A stretch of DNA of 64,000 nucleotides. Origin: Rhynchopus sp. YZ270_cl-10 (Eukaryota > Euglenozoa > Diplonemea > Diplonemida > Diplonemidae). Of this stretch, positions 20,701 to 31,265 are shown piece after piece (position 1 is the first letter of the stretch; every line of letters begins with the position of its first letter). The position numbers and the translations under genes were made by a program. The stretch spans positions 1,426,001-1,490,000 of the forward strand of contig OZ037843.1 in the NCBI GenBank assembly GCA_964035575.1, read 5' to 3'. The notes beneath the pieces are model-generated. The model did no database searches. It saw only the letters and a program-made list of their open reading frames with translations, and was not told the origin of the DNA.

Positions 20701-21689
20701 CCTAGTAGTACAAGGGGCATGGGCGTGAAATGGGTGGCAAGGGAGAGTTTCTGGGTTCTACTTGGACTTTTTTGACCGACTCTTTTCCTTGAAACGATTT
20801 TGTGGCGAATCTTTCAAATAAAGCAAAAATCGAGAACATTCTCACACCAGAATCCCCCCCAACGGATGTCGCCAGCGAGGCACTAAAACCAGAAAACCGT
20901 TTTTACCCATAGCAAGTGCCACTATAGTGGCGCACGAATGCCACACGTTGGTAGGGGTAATGGGGTTCTACTCATTTTCGTAAAGACATTTTTTTTCTGT
21001 GTGACAAGAATAAGGCAAGAATCGACAACTTTCGTGAAAATGTCATATCGTTGGATGCTGGAGGGAGGTGGGTCAACCCTAGGAAAACGACTTTTTTTGG
21101 CGCTCACCCCCAAAATCACCCCCTGCCTCGTGACTTCGCCCTGCAAACAGAATTCTACTCAAAATCGTAAAATAAATTATATTTCGTAAGAATTGATGTC
21201 GATCTTTTAGATAAAGCCAAAATCGAGCAGTTTTGATGATTAGGTTAGTGCAGCCGTAACAAGGAGAACACAGGGTAAAATCCCTTGGTTTTCCCTTGCT
21301 GTACTGTATGTGTTAAAAAGTGTGTATTGGTGTACGGGAGAGATGCGCGTTTAAAGTTGCAACATTTTTAGGCTGATTGACGTGGGCCTGGCATGCCCCA
21401 TTTTTCACTTTTTACCACCGATTTAATTCGATCACCATCGAACACTGGGAAAATTTCTTGGTCAGTTTGGGGTATAACACGTGTATGACCTAATTTTAGG
21501 TGGTCAGAAGTGGAGTCTGACCCCCGTGCCCACATCATTTTTGAGCATGTTTTTTGGTTTTCCTCTGGAGAATATGGTCAGATCACTCTTCAGACCACCA
21601 GCCAACGAAATATACCGTAATTGTACAGAGGTTGGACAGTACAAAAGTTGGGGCTTTTGGCCAACTTGGCCTGGTGTTGAACCGCATCC

Positions 21690-21935
21690 CCCGCCACAAT
21701 GGGCATAAATGTCCTCTTGGTCCGTAAAGGGTTAAAAAGAGTGTCTCACGATACACATACAACCACTCGCGATTGGATAGATATTATAACAAAGGGAATT
21801 CAGAACAAAACAACACCCTGCCCACACACTAAATTGCCATGCTTCAAGAGCATGCCTGCCGGGCCAAAAATTACTGTGGCAAAAAGGCAACAAGACCACC
21901 CACAAAGAGTGTGAATTGTATTGGATGGACAGGGG
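21690..21935 (+). repeat. Dispersed repeat D3, inverted copy at 29615-29860
   Basis: About 240 bp at roughly 85-90% identity by eye to the complement of 29615-29860. Shared blocks include AGAACAAAACAACACCCTGC, CTAAATTG, GCAACAAGACCACCCACAA and AGAGTG. The copy at 29.7 kb lies inside the long-TIR element 28801-31033, so this may be a solo piece of that family or an older element. No convincing ORF. Confidence 0.75.
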
Positions 21936-22237
21936 TTTGCACAGTGATGATGTTACTACGACTAGGTTTTTGGCGATATTACATGTGCATGTTACATGCC
22001 ATGCCGTGACGTGCTGCTTCATGGTATACGCATGTCATAGAATGTCGCGATTTTTTACGATTCGTATTTCGGGTTTTGCGAATTTTGTTCCAGAAAAGTA
22101 CACCCCAAAAATGGCAAAAAAGGTGACATTTTACGTCAAAACACCGCTAAAAGTTACTCTCGGCCGATTTCAGGGGGGTTGTGGGCACCTGTGGGGGCTC
22201 CCTCCCTGGTGTGGGCCAGCGATCAACGACATAATAT

Positions 22238-22440
22238 GGGAAAAAAAAAACGATCGTTTTTTTTTTCCTTCACGATCGTGAAGAAAAAGGTGCTTTTTTT
22301 TCACGATCGTGAAGAAAAAAAAAAAAAAAAACGATCGTTTTTTTTTTCTTCACGATCGTGAAAAAAAAAAAAAAAAAAAAAGACCGATCACTTTTTCCCA
22401 GATTCGTAAAAAAAAAAAAAAAAAAAAACGATCGTTTTCA
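22238..22440. repeat. Cluster of CACGATCGTG palindromes in poly-A/poly-T
   Basis: At least six ACGATCGT cores are separated by A or T runs, some as TTCACGATCGTGAA hairpins. Same theme as 20589-20700. ORFs of lysine and phenylalanine here are low-complexity artefacts. Confidence 0.8.
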
Positions 22441-22778
22441 CCCTATGAAAAAAAAAATAAAAAAAAAATGAAAATTGTGGCACAATACCGATTGTTTGCA
22501 ACCCCCCCCTCTTCCCCACGAGCCTTTCGTCACACATTGTAAAAAGATGTGCGAATTGGGGTTCGTCTTTCCACCTTTTTTTCGAAGCATTACTTTTTAT
22601 GTACAGTGAGATAACCTCGAGGATACGGTACCGGCGCCCACAGTGGCGTTTGGTTTCGCAGTTGCAACGACCATGTTTTGTTTGTCAGTGCCTGCGTCCC
22701 AGAGGCGTTTGCACTATCAACTTCACTTTGTTTGGGATGTGTGTGCACGAGAGGCACATCAAATTTTCTCTTTTGTTG

Positions 22779-22820
22779 ATGTGACTAAAGCACACTAGTG
22801 GCTTGGGTTCATCTTATAAA
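22779..22820 (+). repeat. Hairpin repeat X, degenerate copy
   Basis: GTGACTAAAGCAC...GTGGCTTGGGTTCATC, followed by TTATAAAC: a diverged copy of the element described at 25111, in the same orientation. Confidence 0.45.
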
Positions 22821-23287
22821 CTTTTTTGTTTGTTTGTTTTAGCCTCAAACTGGATAGACCGCATGTTGGGGGTCCACCCAGGTGCACCGGTCATGTACGC
22901 CAAGGTACGCTGTTCAGAGAGGGCTTTTGTATAAAAAAAAATTGATATCGACTGAGATTCCTTTGTTTTCGGTTCCCTTGTTTTTTGGGTTGTTATGGAC
23001 AAATTTGATGTACCAAAGGTACAGTGTCATGAGAGGGCTTTTGTATTGCAAATCAACTTTGATTTTTATCTTGCTGTTGTTGTTTCAGGGAATGCGATGC
23101 TGTCACCCCGGGGGAGCTGGCATTATTAGCCTGTTAAGTCACCATGTTAAAAACTTTTTTTCTGTTGAATTTCACTCATGGCCACAAAAACCGCTTATTT
23201 TTTTGTGGTACATTTTTTGTTGATCTCTATACTTATGCTCTTATTGCATGCATAATTATTATGTTGAAATACTTTGTCATTAGGTCT

Positions 23288-23396
23288 CCTTTATCTACTG
23301 TTGTAGGCCGCAGGGTACTTTTGCTTTCATCAGGGATGGCTTGCATCGCACAGTGGGTCAGTCGGAGGTGCCTGCATCGACAACTACATGTTTGTG
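23288..23396 (+). repeat. Dispersed repeat Y
   Basis: A 100-bp repeat with CTACTGTTGTAGGCCGCAGG, a T-rich middle, GCATCG and GGGTCAGTCGGAGGTGCCTG. Copies lie at 27708-27800, 31892-31995 and 41912-41995, all on the + strand. Confidence 0.75.
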
Positions 23397-23550
23397 TCCC
23401 TGCAGTCGGTCCCATATCCAACAGTGTCCATACACCACCAAGGGTACACAAGAGGAGTGTATTTGATGGCACTCCTCTTTGTTTCCTCCCGTGACTACCT
23501 GATAGTAGTCTAAAAATCAAACAAACATATTTCGCGTTCCCCACACCTAA

Positions 23551-23844
23551 TAGTGGCAGTATTGTGATGGGGGCCCATTGGAAAACGCAAAATACATCAA
23601 AATACATCACCGTGTATTGCGATGTATTTTGATGTATTTTGCGTATTCCAATGGGCTCCCATCACAAATACACGACGTTGAAGTAAATTACTTTATTTGT
23701 GGTTTTGCATGTCATTTTTTTTACTTGTGTTTAAGCTGTACGCTTACGTTTTTATGTGTGCCACAAGTAAACTATTTTCACAAGTAAAATTACATGTAGA
23801 ACCACAAGTAAAGTCATTTACTTCAACGTCGTGTACTGCCACCA
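23551..23844. mobile_element. Two hairpin elements nested inside an outer inverted repeat
   Basis: The outer ends AGTGGCAGTA and TACTGCCAC enclose two separate, nearly perfect hairpins: 23567-23663 (GATGGGGGCCCATTGGA... and complement, arms about 45 bp) and 23671-23833 (CACGACGTTGAAGTAAAT... and complement). This looks like successive insertions of hairpin elements into each other. Confidence 0.7.
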
Positions 23845-23875
23845 TTACCCACACCCCTCGACGTTGCCTTTCTGA

Positions 23876-23910
23876 GGCAACTGAGCACGGAAGGCTTAGG
23901 TCATATGATG
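23876..23910 (+). repeat. Hairpin repeat X copy
   Basis: GGCAACTGAGCACGGAAGGCTTAGGT: the stem CTGAGC/GCTTAG is kept with one G-T pair. Same orientation as the copies at 25111 and 48732. Confidence 0.5.
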
Positions 23911-24263
23911 TCAACTTTGCTTTCTTTACATTTCTTTTGTCACCTCATGAAGGAGGAAATAGAAACGTATTTTGAACACTCCTTTTGCGGTTCTGGGGGA
24001 CGAACCGCGCTGCAGAGAGCCACACCTTACCAAAACAGGTCGAGGTATTGCGGAGGTGTTGTGCGTTTCACCACAACCTTTGTGTGACGTAGTGTTACGT
24101 TTCTATATTTTTGTTGTTTTAAAAGGGTATTTCACTGAGTAGCGTCCACACCAGCTCTTCTCTGGGTGGGGGCTCATTTTACCTCTTCTTTGGTTGTATA
24201 TTTTAGTGGAATAGTGCTTCGCAAAACCCTATTATAGACGTTCCTAATCCAAGCAATATTTTT

Positions 24264-24325
24264 CAGCTAGAGGAAGCAAAAGTCGTAACAAGGTTGCTGT
24301 AGGTGTAACCTGCAGCAAGATCATT
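24264..24325 (+). rRNA. Fragment of small-subunit rRNA 3' end
   Basis: AGAGGAAGCAAAAGTCGTAA, then CAAGGTTGCTGTAGG and AACCTGCAGCAAGATCATT, is the universally conserved 3' terminus of nuclear SSU rRNA. The last helix reads TTGCTGTAGG/CCTGCAGCAA, fully paired, close to the kinetoplastid form GCTGTAGG/CCTGCAGC as I recall it. It differs from the norm by an extra T in the GGTGAACC loop and by AGATC for GGATC. No recognisable SSU core lies upstream, nor 5.8S or LSU downstream, so this is a fragment: a dispersed relic, or one piece of a very divergent gene. Homology upstream of 24264 is uncertain. Confidence 0.85.
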
Positions 24326-24598
24326 GCCCCCTAACGTCATTCACGTAACAGTTGCCAAGGCTGTCGAGACAGTGTTGTGTCAGACCAGAATCCCCGCAGC
24401 GAAAGGGGATGCCTGTCTGCAGCTGTTATTTTTGGTTGTACTAATTTTTCAGTGACTACGAGGGCACAGTTCCCCAAAACAGTTCCCCCATCTCAGTGGG
24501 AGAGTGTCGCATGCACAACGGGGGGTAAGTACAGTGTGGGCTGGTCATATTTTTTTTGGCCACTTATTTTTCTTCACTTTTCAAAAATATGTTGTTTT

Positions 24599-24667
24599 TG
24601 GTGCTCCTGAAAACCCCATTTTGCGTAGTTGTTGCGTACTTGGTATTTTTTTATTTCAGGAGCACCA
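24599..24667. mobile_element. MITE-like hairpin, TGGTGCTCC ends
   Basis: 69 bp beginning TGGTGCTCCTGAAA and ending TTTCAGGAGCACCA. A longer relative lies at 49698-49844 with the same ends and the shared inner sequence GTTGTTGCGTACTTGGTAT. Confidence 0.75.
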
Positions 24668-25110
24668 GTTTTTCTTTTCTTTTCTTTTCGTGTGCAGTTA
24701 CTCGTGTTTCCAAATTGTGATAAGACCCCCTTTTCTTCCTTTACACGACAACGATTTGCACGACATAACAAGTACACACTTGACAAGCAGTTATCGTTAA
24801 CGCTTCCTGTTAATGTGCTTGTAACATGTTTTGTTATGTCATGACAAATATCGTCGTGCACCCTCTCTCCCCTAAAAATTCCAGCACAGTAGGTCGCACG
24901 CTGTGACCACTGTACCCTCCCCCCTCAGGTATGGCAAAAGAAAAGCAGGTTCCTTAGCACTTACCGTTTTTTTAGTTATGTTGCGTTCCGTGCTAACTGG
25001 CATGTTACCCTGTGTTGTTTTTCACATGGTTCGCATTCAAAATGCAGGAGCAAAAAACCTCCCAACAAAACACCCAATTCCCTTTTTACGTAGTGCTCCT
25101 TTTTATCCAC

Positions 25111-25153
25111 AAGGTGACTAAGCACGAGAGGCTTAGGGTCATCTTATAAGCTT
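25111..25153 (+). repeat. Hairpin repeat X
   Basis: AAGGTGACTAAGCACGAGAG, then GCTTAGGGTCATCTTATAAG. The stem CTAAGC/GCTTAG encloses the loop ACGAGAG. Copies lie at about 22779, 23876, 27469, 27936, 48732 and 57926, all on the + strand and most followed by CTTTTCTTTT or similar. Confidence 0.75.
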
Positions 25154-25312
25154 TTCTTTTTTTAATTCTTCGCGTGGATTAGGAGGTGAACAATAAATAC
25201 AAGAGGCACCTTATTTGGGGAAGGAGGCGATGCCCTGGATTAGCACCACACGCAGTGGCTGGGTCTGGTATCGACACTTCCCCTCTATGCCTCTTATTCC
25301 TGATTCATAAAC

Positions 25313-26165
25313 CACGTATGGCAAATGATAATTTATTATGAGATCTCATAATAAATTATGAGATCATTATGCGCTATTATGCGCGCTCATAATAATCGCA
25401 TAATGCATAATAGCGCATAATAGCGCATAATAGCGCATAATAGCACATAATAGCGCATAATGATTATGCGCTATTGTGTGCTCATTATGTGCCCTACCCC
25501 AATGCCCCAAACCAGAAAATACCACCCTCAGATGTCCAAAAATCCATCTGCGCCCGGTTTTGAGCAGTTTTGAGCCTCAAGAAGCCCCGTATCTGCTTTT
25601 TTCAAAAATGTACATACAACTTGTACCTGCCCACCCCTCGTAGATAGAGCAACTCACACATTCATCACGCCTCAGTGTGAGCCAGGGGCCAGAAAAGCCC
25701 CCAAAGCCACATATTTTCACCCCAGAACCTATCCCGAGGGGTACCCAGGCGGTTTCGGGGTGTTTAGAGGGACTTGGTGGAACTTAGAACCATGTTTCAA
25801 AAAGTGTCAAGCACCTGGTACCAAAGGTTTTCCCACCCAAGGTATCTTAAGCCGTCAAAAAACGTGAAGTAGGTAATAAATCAAAGAAACCCCCCTGAAG
25901 TCAATAAAAACCACACCATAGGCCCATTTGTACCCCAAAATCGAATTCCGCCCGGTTTTGGGCACTTTTGACCACTTCTGAGCGACTTTTTTTGGGTGGG
26001 GGGGTGGGGGGTACGGCACATAATGAGCGCATAACGCCGCATAATTGGCGCATAATAGCGCATAATAGCACATAATAGCGCATAATAGCACATAATAGCG
26101 CATAATATCACATGTATTATGAGATCTCATAATAGCGCATAATATATTATCATTTGCCATACGTG
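25313..26165. mobile_element. TIR element of 853 bp with 10-bp subterminal repeats
   Basis: Ends CACGTATGGCAAATGATAAT and its complement, flanked on both sides by ATAAAC (25307-25312 and 26166-26171), a 6-bp target duplication. Subterminal arrays of GCGCATAATA occur in both orientations (25370-25480, 26020-26150), with ATGAGATCTCAT palindromes. The middle is unique sequence with no transposase. Confidence 0.85.
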
Positions 26166-26586
26166 ATAAACGCAAAAAAAAAGGGCAAAAAAAATATCCC
26201 CAAAAAAGCAACCCAAACGTCTTCAAAAAAAAAGTAGCTTTCAGGTGACAATTATTGAAACATCACAAAGCAGCACAAAAAAAAAAGTCTCCCTTTTTTT
26301 TTTAGAACCCACGATTTGATATTTTTCGAACGCCTTTTGTGAATCAAGGCGTTCGAGGTCGACAATGTGGCCAGCATTCTTGGGGTGCTGTATAAATAAT
26401 AGACAAGTGTCCACACTCTACTACCAAAGATTTTCAAAAAAAAAAAAGTAGAAATGTATTTCCAGAAGAACGTCACCGTCACTACTTTTTGCAAACTCTC
26501 GGGACCGCCACTACTTCCTCATCCCCCTCCCACCCCTCACCCTCCACCTCCCCCCCTCCACCACCAGCTCTATAGCACATTACACC

Positions 26587-27057
26587 ATGCCCCTGCTCTT
26601 CCTGCTCCTCGTTCTCCTCCTCTGTACGTCCACCAAGGCTACCTGCAGTGAGGGCTTCACCGACGACCCGCGCTACCTTGGGCAGGAGGTCTGTGGACAG
26701 CATGGGGCGGGTGGTGGGGTCTACCGGTGCAACTGCCCGTGGTCGTCGTGCTCGGAGGGGTCGTTCGCAGACGCTGTGTACGCTGGTGGAGAGAACCTAG
26801 GCAGTTGCGAGGCGACAGGGCTGGCAGCCGCGTTCATTGTGTTCGCGGTGCTCGTGGTGACGGTTGTCATCCTGCTCACATCGTGGCTGTGCTGCTGCAA
26901 AGGCGAAGGCTGTTCTGCAACCCGCCCAGGCCAAGGAGGCACCTACGCGCGGAGGAGCAGGCGCAGTGGGTACAACACAGTCGAGGAAGTGGGGGTCGTG
27001 CACTACGAGGCGGTGCAGAGGCCGGAGGCGAGCGCACCTCCTGCTTGTGCAGTCTGA
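26587..27057 (+). CDS. Small type I membrane protein, 156 aa
   Basis: The ATG at 26587 follows a long C-rich pyrimidine tract ending CCACCAG and then ACATTACACC. The protein has a strong signal peptide (LLFLLLVLLLCTSTKATC), a Cys-containing ectodomain of about 60 residues (EVCGQH, RCNCPWSSC, GSCEATG), one membrane segment (about residues 79-103, AAFIVFAVLVVTVVILL), a juxtamembrane Cys cluster (CCCKGEGC) suited to palmitoylation, and a basic tail with RRSRRSGYNTVEEVG. GC and codon use match the other real genes and contrast with the AT-rich surroundings. Family not recognised. It could be a surface adaptor or co-receptor, which is only a guess from topology. Confidence 0.8.
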   Translation: MPLLFLLLVLLLCTSTKATCSEGFTDDPRYLGQEVCGQHGAGGGVYRCNCPWSSCSEGSFADAVYAGGENLGSCEATGLAAAFIVFAVLVVTVVILLTSWLCCCKGEGCSATRPGQGGTYARRSRRSGYNTVEEVGVVHYEAVQRPEASAPPACAV

Positions 27058-27468
27058 GGAGGAGAAGAAGGGTGCGATGTGATAGCATGTAGTAGGAAAG
27101 AGAGGGTTAAAAGAGTACAATATTGCACAAAACTGGGGCAGGAGGAAAAGGCCCACAAAACCAAGTTTTCAAAAAAAAGGTGGGGGTCTAGTAAAGACCC
27201 CCTGAAGAACGTCCGCGGGGGAGTTTTTTTTTTGGAGGTACACTGTCACAGGGCTTTGTATTATATTTTTTTTCAAGTTGAAACGTAGTTCGATTTTTTT
27301 TTTTTTTTTGTGATGTCTTCGTTTTTTTCTTTCTCGTCACTTCGCTCAATAAAACCTCTTCGCTGTCTTTAAGAAATGTGACTGCTTCTTTCTAGGGAGC
27401 GTTTCCTTTAGACAGTGCAGACAGGCCCAATGCTCTGATCGATTCTGAACCAATCCAATGGCTTCTCT

Positions 27469-27510
27469 AAGGTGGCTAAGCACAGAGAGGCTTAGGTTCA
27501 TCTCATAAAA
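27469..27510 (+). repeat. Hairpin repeat X copy
   Basis: AAGGTGGCTAAGCACAGAGA, then GGCTTAGGTTCATCTCATAA. The CTAAGC/GCTTAG stem is intact; same orientation as the others. Confidence 0.7.
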
Positions 27511-27707
27511 CGTTTCTCTTCTTTTTGCCGCAACCGAGGGCTGTTCATCCCTCCCCAAAATTGCCACAACTTTTGACATAAATACACCATTGTTTGCTTG
27601 TATGCGAGTAGCCAAAATCTCATAACTTCAGCAGCACGTGGTTGTGCGCCGCCGGCTAACGAAGCGGTTCCGTACCGCCCCGTTTACGGTACAAGGGCTT
27701 CCTTATT

Positions 27708-27800
27708 GTTCACATCTGTTGTTGGCCAGCGGTGCTTTGCTTTTCATCTGGGGATGGCATTGTACAGTGGGTCAGTCGGAGGTGTGCCTGCGTCAAAGTA
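27708..27800 (+). repeat. Dispersed repeat Y copy
   Basis: TGTTGTTGGCCAGCGG, TTTTCATCTGGGGATGGC and GTGGGTCAGTCGGAGGTG: the same element as at 23288. It is followed by AACTCGACTGAGATGYGTTT (27838), which also follows copy Y at 41912. Confidence 0.7.
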
Positions 27801-27935
27801 CCATTTTTTTTTTTAAACCCACCCTTTGCAAAATGATGAACTCGACTGAGATGCGTTTTGAGCAGCACGTTTCAACTACTCTAATGTTTGTTTAAAGACA
27901 GAGCATTTTGTGCTCATCATCGTACCACTTTTGTT

Positions 27936-27976
27936 CAGGTAACTAAGCATGAGAGGCTTCGGTTCATCTTATACAT
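27936..27976 (+). repeat. Hairpin repeat X copy
   Basis: CAGGTAACTAAGCATGAGAG, then GCTTCGGTTCATCTTATA. One stem pair is weakened; position and flanks are conserved. Confidence 0.65.
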
Positions 27977-28800
27977 TTTAGACATGCAAATGTGTGGATG
28001 CATCAATGCACACCAGTGCTGTCGTGCCTGATCAGGCTGGTATGGCATTCGCCATACCTTTATTAAATTTGGTTTTTTTTCCTGGTAGGGCAAGGTCCGC
28101 CCTCCTGCCCTACCAGGATTATTTTATTTTATTTTTTTGAGGAGGGGTTCGGCAGGCATTTTGCTAACCATCGTTACGAGTTTTTGGCGTTTTTTTTCTC
28201 ATCGTTTCATCGACCGTGGGAGACCAGAACGCGACTCAATTGGTCAAACGCCGAAGGAAAAGGAAGCATGCAGCATGGCGGAAGAAAAAAAAGTAGCGTA
28301 CCGTGCGCCTGCGGCGCAAGCTTGCAATGCACCCTTCCCATGACACAGTTTGGCTGTAAAAATGGTCAATTTTAAGCGCATTTTTTTTGAAATGTTGCGT
28401 ACCGTGGCTTCGCCAGAAACTTTCGTTTTTAGAAAATACGTAAGTAAACTTTACGGAAACTGACGTTAATTACGAACGACAGCAGCCCCTTTATGGCAAC
28501 ATTTTTTAGAAATACCGTGGCTTCGCCTGGAACCTTTGGTTGCCGTGGTTCTTTTATAGATCTACTGAGGTTACTGATACGACAGCTGACACCCACTACG
28601 GCTTGTGATTCACCCTCCCCACCCGCCTTTCACGATTTTGTGCATCAGAGGGGAGAAAGAGCCTCACCTTTCTGCACTGGCAGGGAGTCGCGCGCGCGAA
28701 GCGCGCGCAGCGACCGCTTTTACGGGGGGAAAGCTCGGGACCTTTTTTTGCGGGTTTTTTTTGGCCTGCCCTACCAGTGCCCTACCTATTAAATTTTTTT

Positions 28801-31033
28801 GAGAAAAGTTCGATTTCGGCCTCGAAAATACCCGTGACACCGATTTGTCACGGTACTTTGTCACGGAATTTTTTTGAAAGATTCGATTTCGTGACAAAAA
28901 AAGTTCGATTTCGTGACAAGCCGATTTTTTCATTGACACACAAAATTCAATTTAGTGACAAATGACTTTTTTCATTGACAAAAAAAAATTCGATTTCGTG
29001 ACAAATCCATTTTTTCATTGACAAAAAAATGTCATTGAAAAATATGGATTTTGTCAAGGAAAAAGTCGTGACAGCCAACCCGCCAGTCACTGAAAAGTGA
29101 CCAGACAGCCACTTGACAAACACAAAAGAGGCCATTCTTGAGCTGTCTAGAAACCTAAGGGCAGAGACTGAAGACACAAGGTATGATAACTTTATGATTA
29201 TGCAAGACTTAGTATATCGCGAACACGGTCAGGCTTGCACGCCTCTGGCCAGAGGCCAGCCCCACTAAATGATATGCAGCAGACACTCATTGCAGATTTC
29301 ATTTTCATTCGGTAAAAAATTAATGGGTGCGCAAGTTTCTATACCTAATACCCCAACCCTCACCCATACATTCCATTACACACACCAAAACAGATCGAAT
29401 CCACCAGCGCATGCGACGGAAGCAGATTCAGATTGTGGTTTGATAAGCAGAGTTCGGTTATTATGGTGGTGGAAAGGGGGGTGGGAACACTTTGTCAGTC
29501 ACTGCTATAGCCATTAACCAGGGAGCATAGCTAGTGCAAGAAATTCGACTTTGGAAACCTTCCGGAAAGTCTGTCCTCTGCTTCCGGAGGACTAGACACA
29601 AGAAAATATTGTTTGTTCCCCCAGAAAACCAGTGCACAATTCACACTCCTTGTGGGTGGTCTTGTTGCCTTTTCGTCATAGTAATTTTGGCCCAGGCATG
29701 CTCTTAAAGCATGACAATTTAGTGTGTATGGGGCAGGGTGTTGTTTTGTTCTGAATTCTCTTTGTTATAACATCTAAGTCAATCGCGGGTGGTGGTTTGT
29801 GTAGCGTGAGGCACTCTTTTTAGCAAACTTCCTGCGGCTGCTAAAGTGTTATTTCTTCGGATTTAACAACGTACAGCGTAACATAGTGGTTTAGCCTGGT
29901 CGACACAACCTTTGATAGATACGGGATAACCAACCCCCTTCGACCCCTCGTGGGTTCACTGAACAAGCCCTCGTGGTAGTTAAACGCGATTGACATTTAC
30001 ATTTCCTAGAGATGAAAGAACAAGATAACACTTCTGTACCCGCGCATCAAAATTGTGGAAAACTTTGCACCCCAAACACCCTCAACAACGCCCGCCAAAA
30101 GGCGCCCCTTGTTGCTGGGAGTTGGTTCTCATGTTTGATACACTGCACAGCGGGCATTCCTCTGAGTCCAACGCATGTTTGGCCTGTCTGCGGCGTTGTA
30201 CTTCAGGTGCACGAAGACAGGGTCTGGTGGTAAATTTTGCGTAGTACTGCGACGTGGTACTACGTGGGTCTGGGAACCTGGTACCTGGGTACAGGATATT
30301 TGTTGTAAAGACATCTTCCACCATGCATTGAGGAGGGTAAGACAGTGTTCGCAGTTTCTACCTGATAGCATTACACATTTAACTTCTCCACGGGAGTCTT
30401 GGGCCGTTCATTCGGTTATACCTTGACTACCGGAAGATATTCTTGAGGCCTTTTTGGTCTCTAGAATATCCGGTCTTCCCGAACGGAGGCACACTTTGTG
30501 TGTTACTACGACCTGGCAATTTCCAGCAGTAGGTTAAGTAATCTTTCTTGTAAATTGTTGGATCATTATCTCCTCAGTGCATGCATGCCCCACGTGACTG
30601 GACACTTTTGTGTTTGTCATGTGGAGCTGTGGTTGCTCTTTCACGACTTTTATCCTTGTATCCAGTGTACCCAGTACCCAGTGCCCTGTCACGACTTTTT
30701 CCGTGACAAAAAGTTTGGTTTCCTTGACAAAATCCATTTCTGTCACGACTTTTTCCGTGACAAAAAGTTCGGTTTCCTTGACAAAATCCATTTTTTCATT
30801 GACATTTTTTTGTCACTGAATTTTTGGATTTGTCACGAAATCGAATTTTTTTTTGTCAATGAAAAAATCGGTTTGTCACGAAATCGAATTTTGTGTGTCA
30901 ATGAAAAAATTGGTTTGTCACGAAATCGATTTTTTTTTGTCACGAAATCGAATCTTTCAAAAAAATTCCGTGACAAAATTCCGTGACAAATCGGTGTCAC
31001 GGTAATTTTCGAGGCCGAAATCGAACTTTTCTC
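28801..31033. mobile_element. Long-TIR DNA transposon remnant, Mutator-like structure
   Basis: Terminal inverted repeats of about 270 bp (28801-29072) and 345 bp (30688-31033) begin GAGAAAAGTTCGATTTCGGC. They are built from repeated CGATTTCGTGACAAA and TTTTTCATTGACA units. AATTTTTTT flanks both ends (28792-28800 and 31034-31042), a possible 9-bp target duplication. Long TIRs with 9-bp duplications are typical of Mutator-like elements, but the duplicated bases are low complexity. The 1.6-kb interior contains repeat D3 and no recognisable transposase, so it is non-autonomous. Confidence 0.75.
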
Positions 31034-31127
31034 AATTTTTTTTCAAAACTCAGCGACAGCACTGATGCACACAACAAGAACTACCAAAGAAAGAGAGACA
31101 TACTTTTCGTTTCTCTCTCTTTTCCCA

Positions 31128-31265
31128 TAGGATCACACCCTTGGCATACAGTGCACACGAGTCGTATAATCGGATACGATATGAAATTATTGCTTCTCTC
31201 TCGGATCCCGAATACGATAATATACTATAATACGACTCGTGTGCACCGTATGTCTAGGGGTGTCC
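31128..31265. mobile_element. Hairpin element
   Basis: ATACAGTGCACACGAGTCGT is matched inverted by ACGACTCGTGTGCACCGTAT; the outer CACACCCTTGGC pairs with the GGGGTGT side. About 135 bp, no ORF. Confidence 0.65.

Larger units (their letters stand above)
20544..26586. other. Long gene-free spacer with many short repeats
   Basis: No protein gene is supported. Contents listed separately: palindrome clusters, an inverted dispersed repeat, nested hairpin elements, an SSU rRNA fragment, a small TIR element, and a TIR element of 10-bp repeats. Short + strand repeats also occur at about 22779, 22898, 23010, 23288, 23876 and 25111. The stretch 20700-21690 is ordinary AT-rich sequence; a TTCTACT...TTTCGTAA...ATCG theme recurs there three times (about 20760-20840, 20965-21060, 21150-21230). 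Confidence 0.6.

Noticed and set aside
21247-21275. GCCGTAACAAGGAG near 21255 as a second rRNA fragment
   Set aside because: Only about 11 bases match the SSU motif and nothing on either side continues the similarity.
21699-22022. Possible piggyBac-type transposase remnant in repeat D3
   Set aside because: Short frames on both strands gave no conserved catalytic pattern, and the inverted copy at 29.7 kb does not preserve any one frame.
22309-22542. Lys/Phe-rich ORFs around 22.2-22.5 kb
   Set aside because: Products of poly-A and poly-T runs between palindromes.
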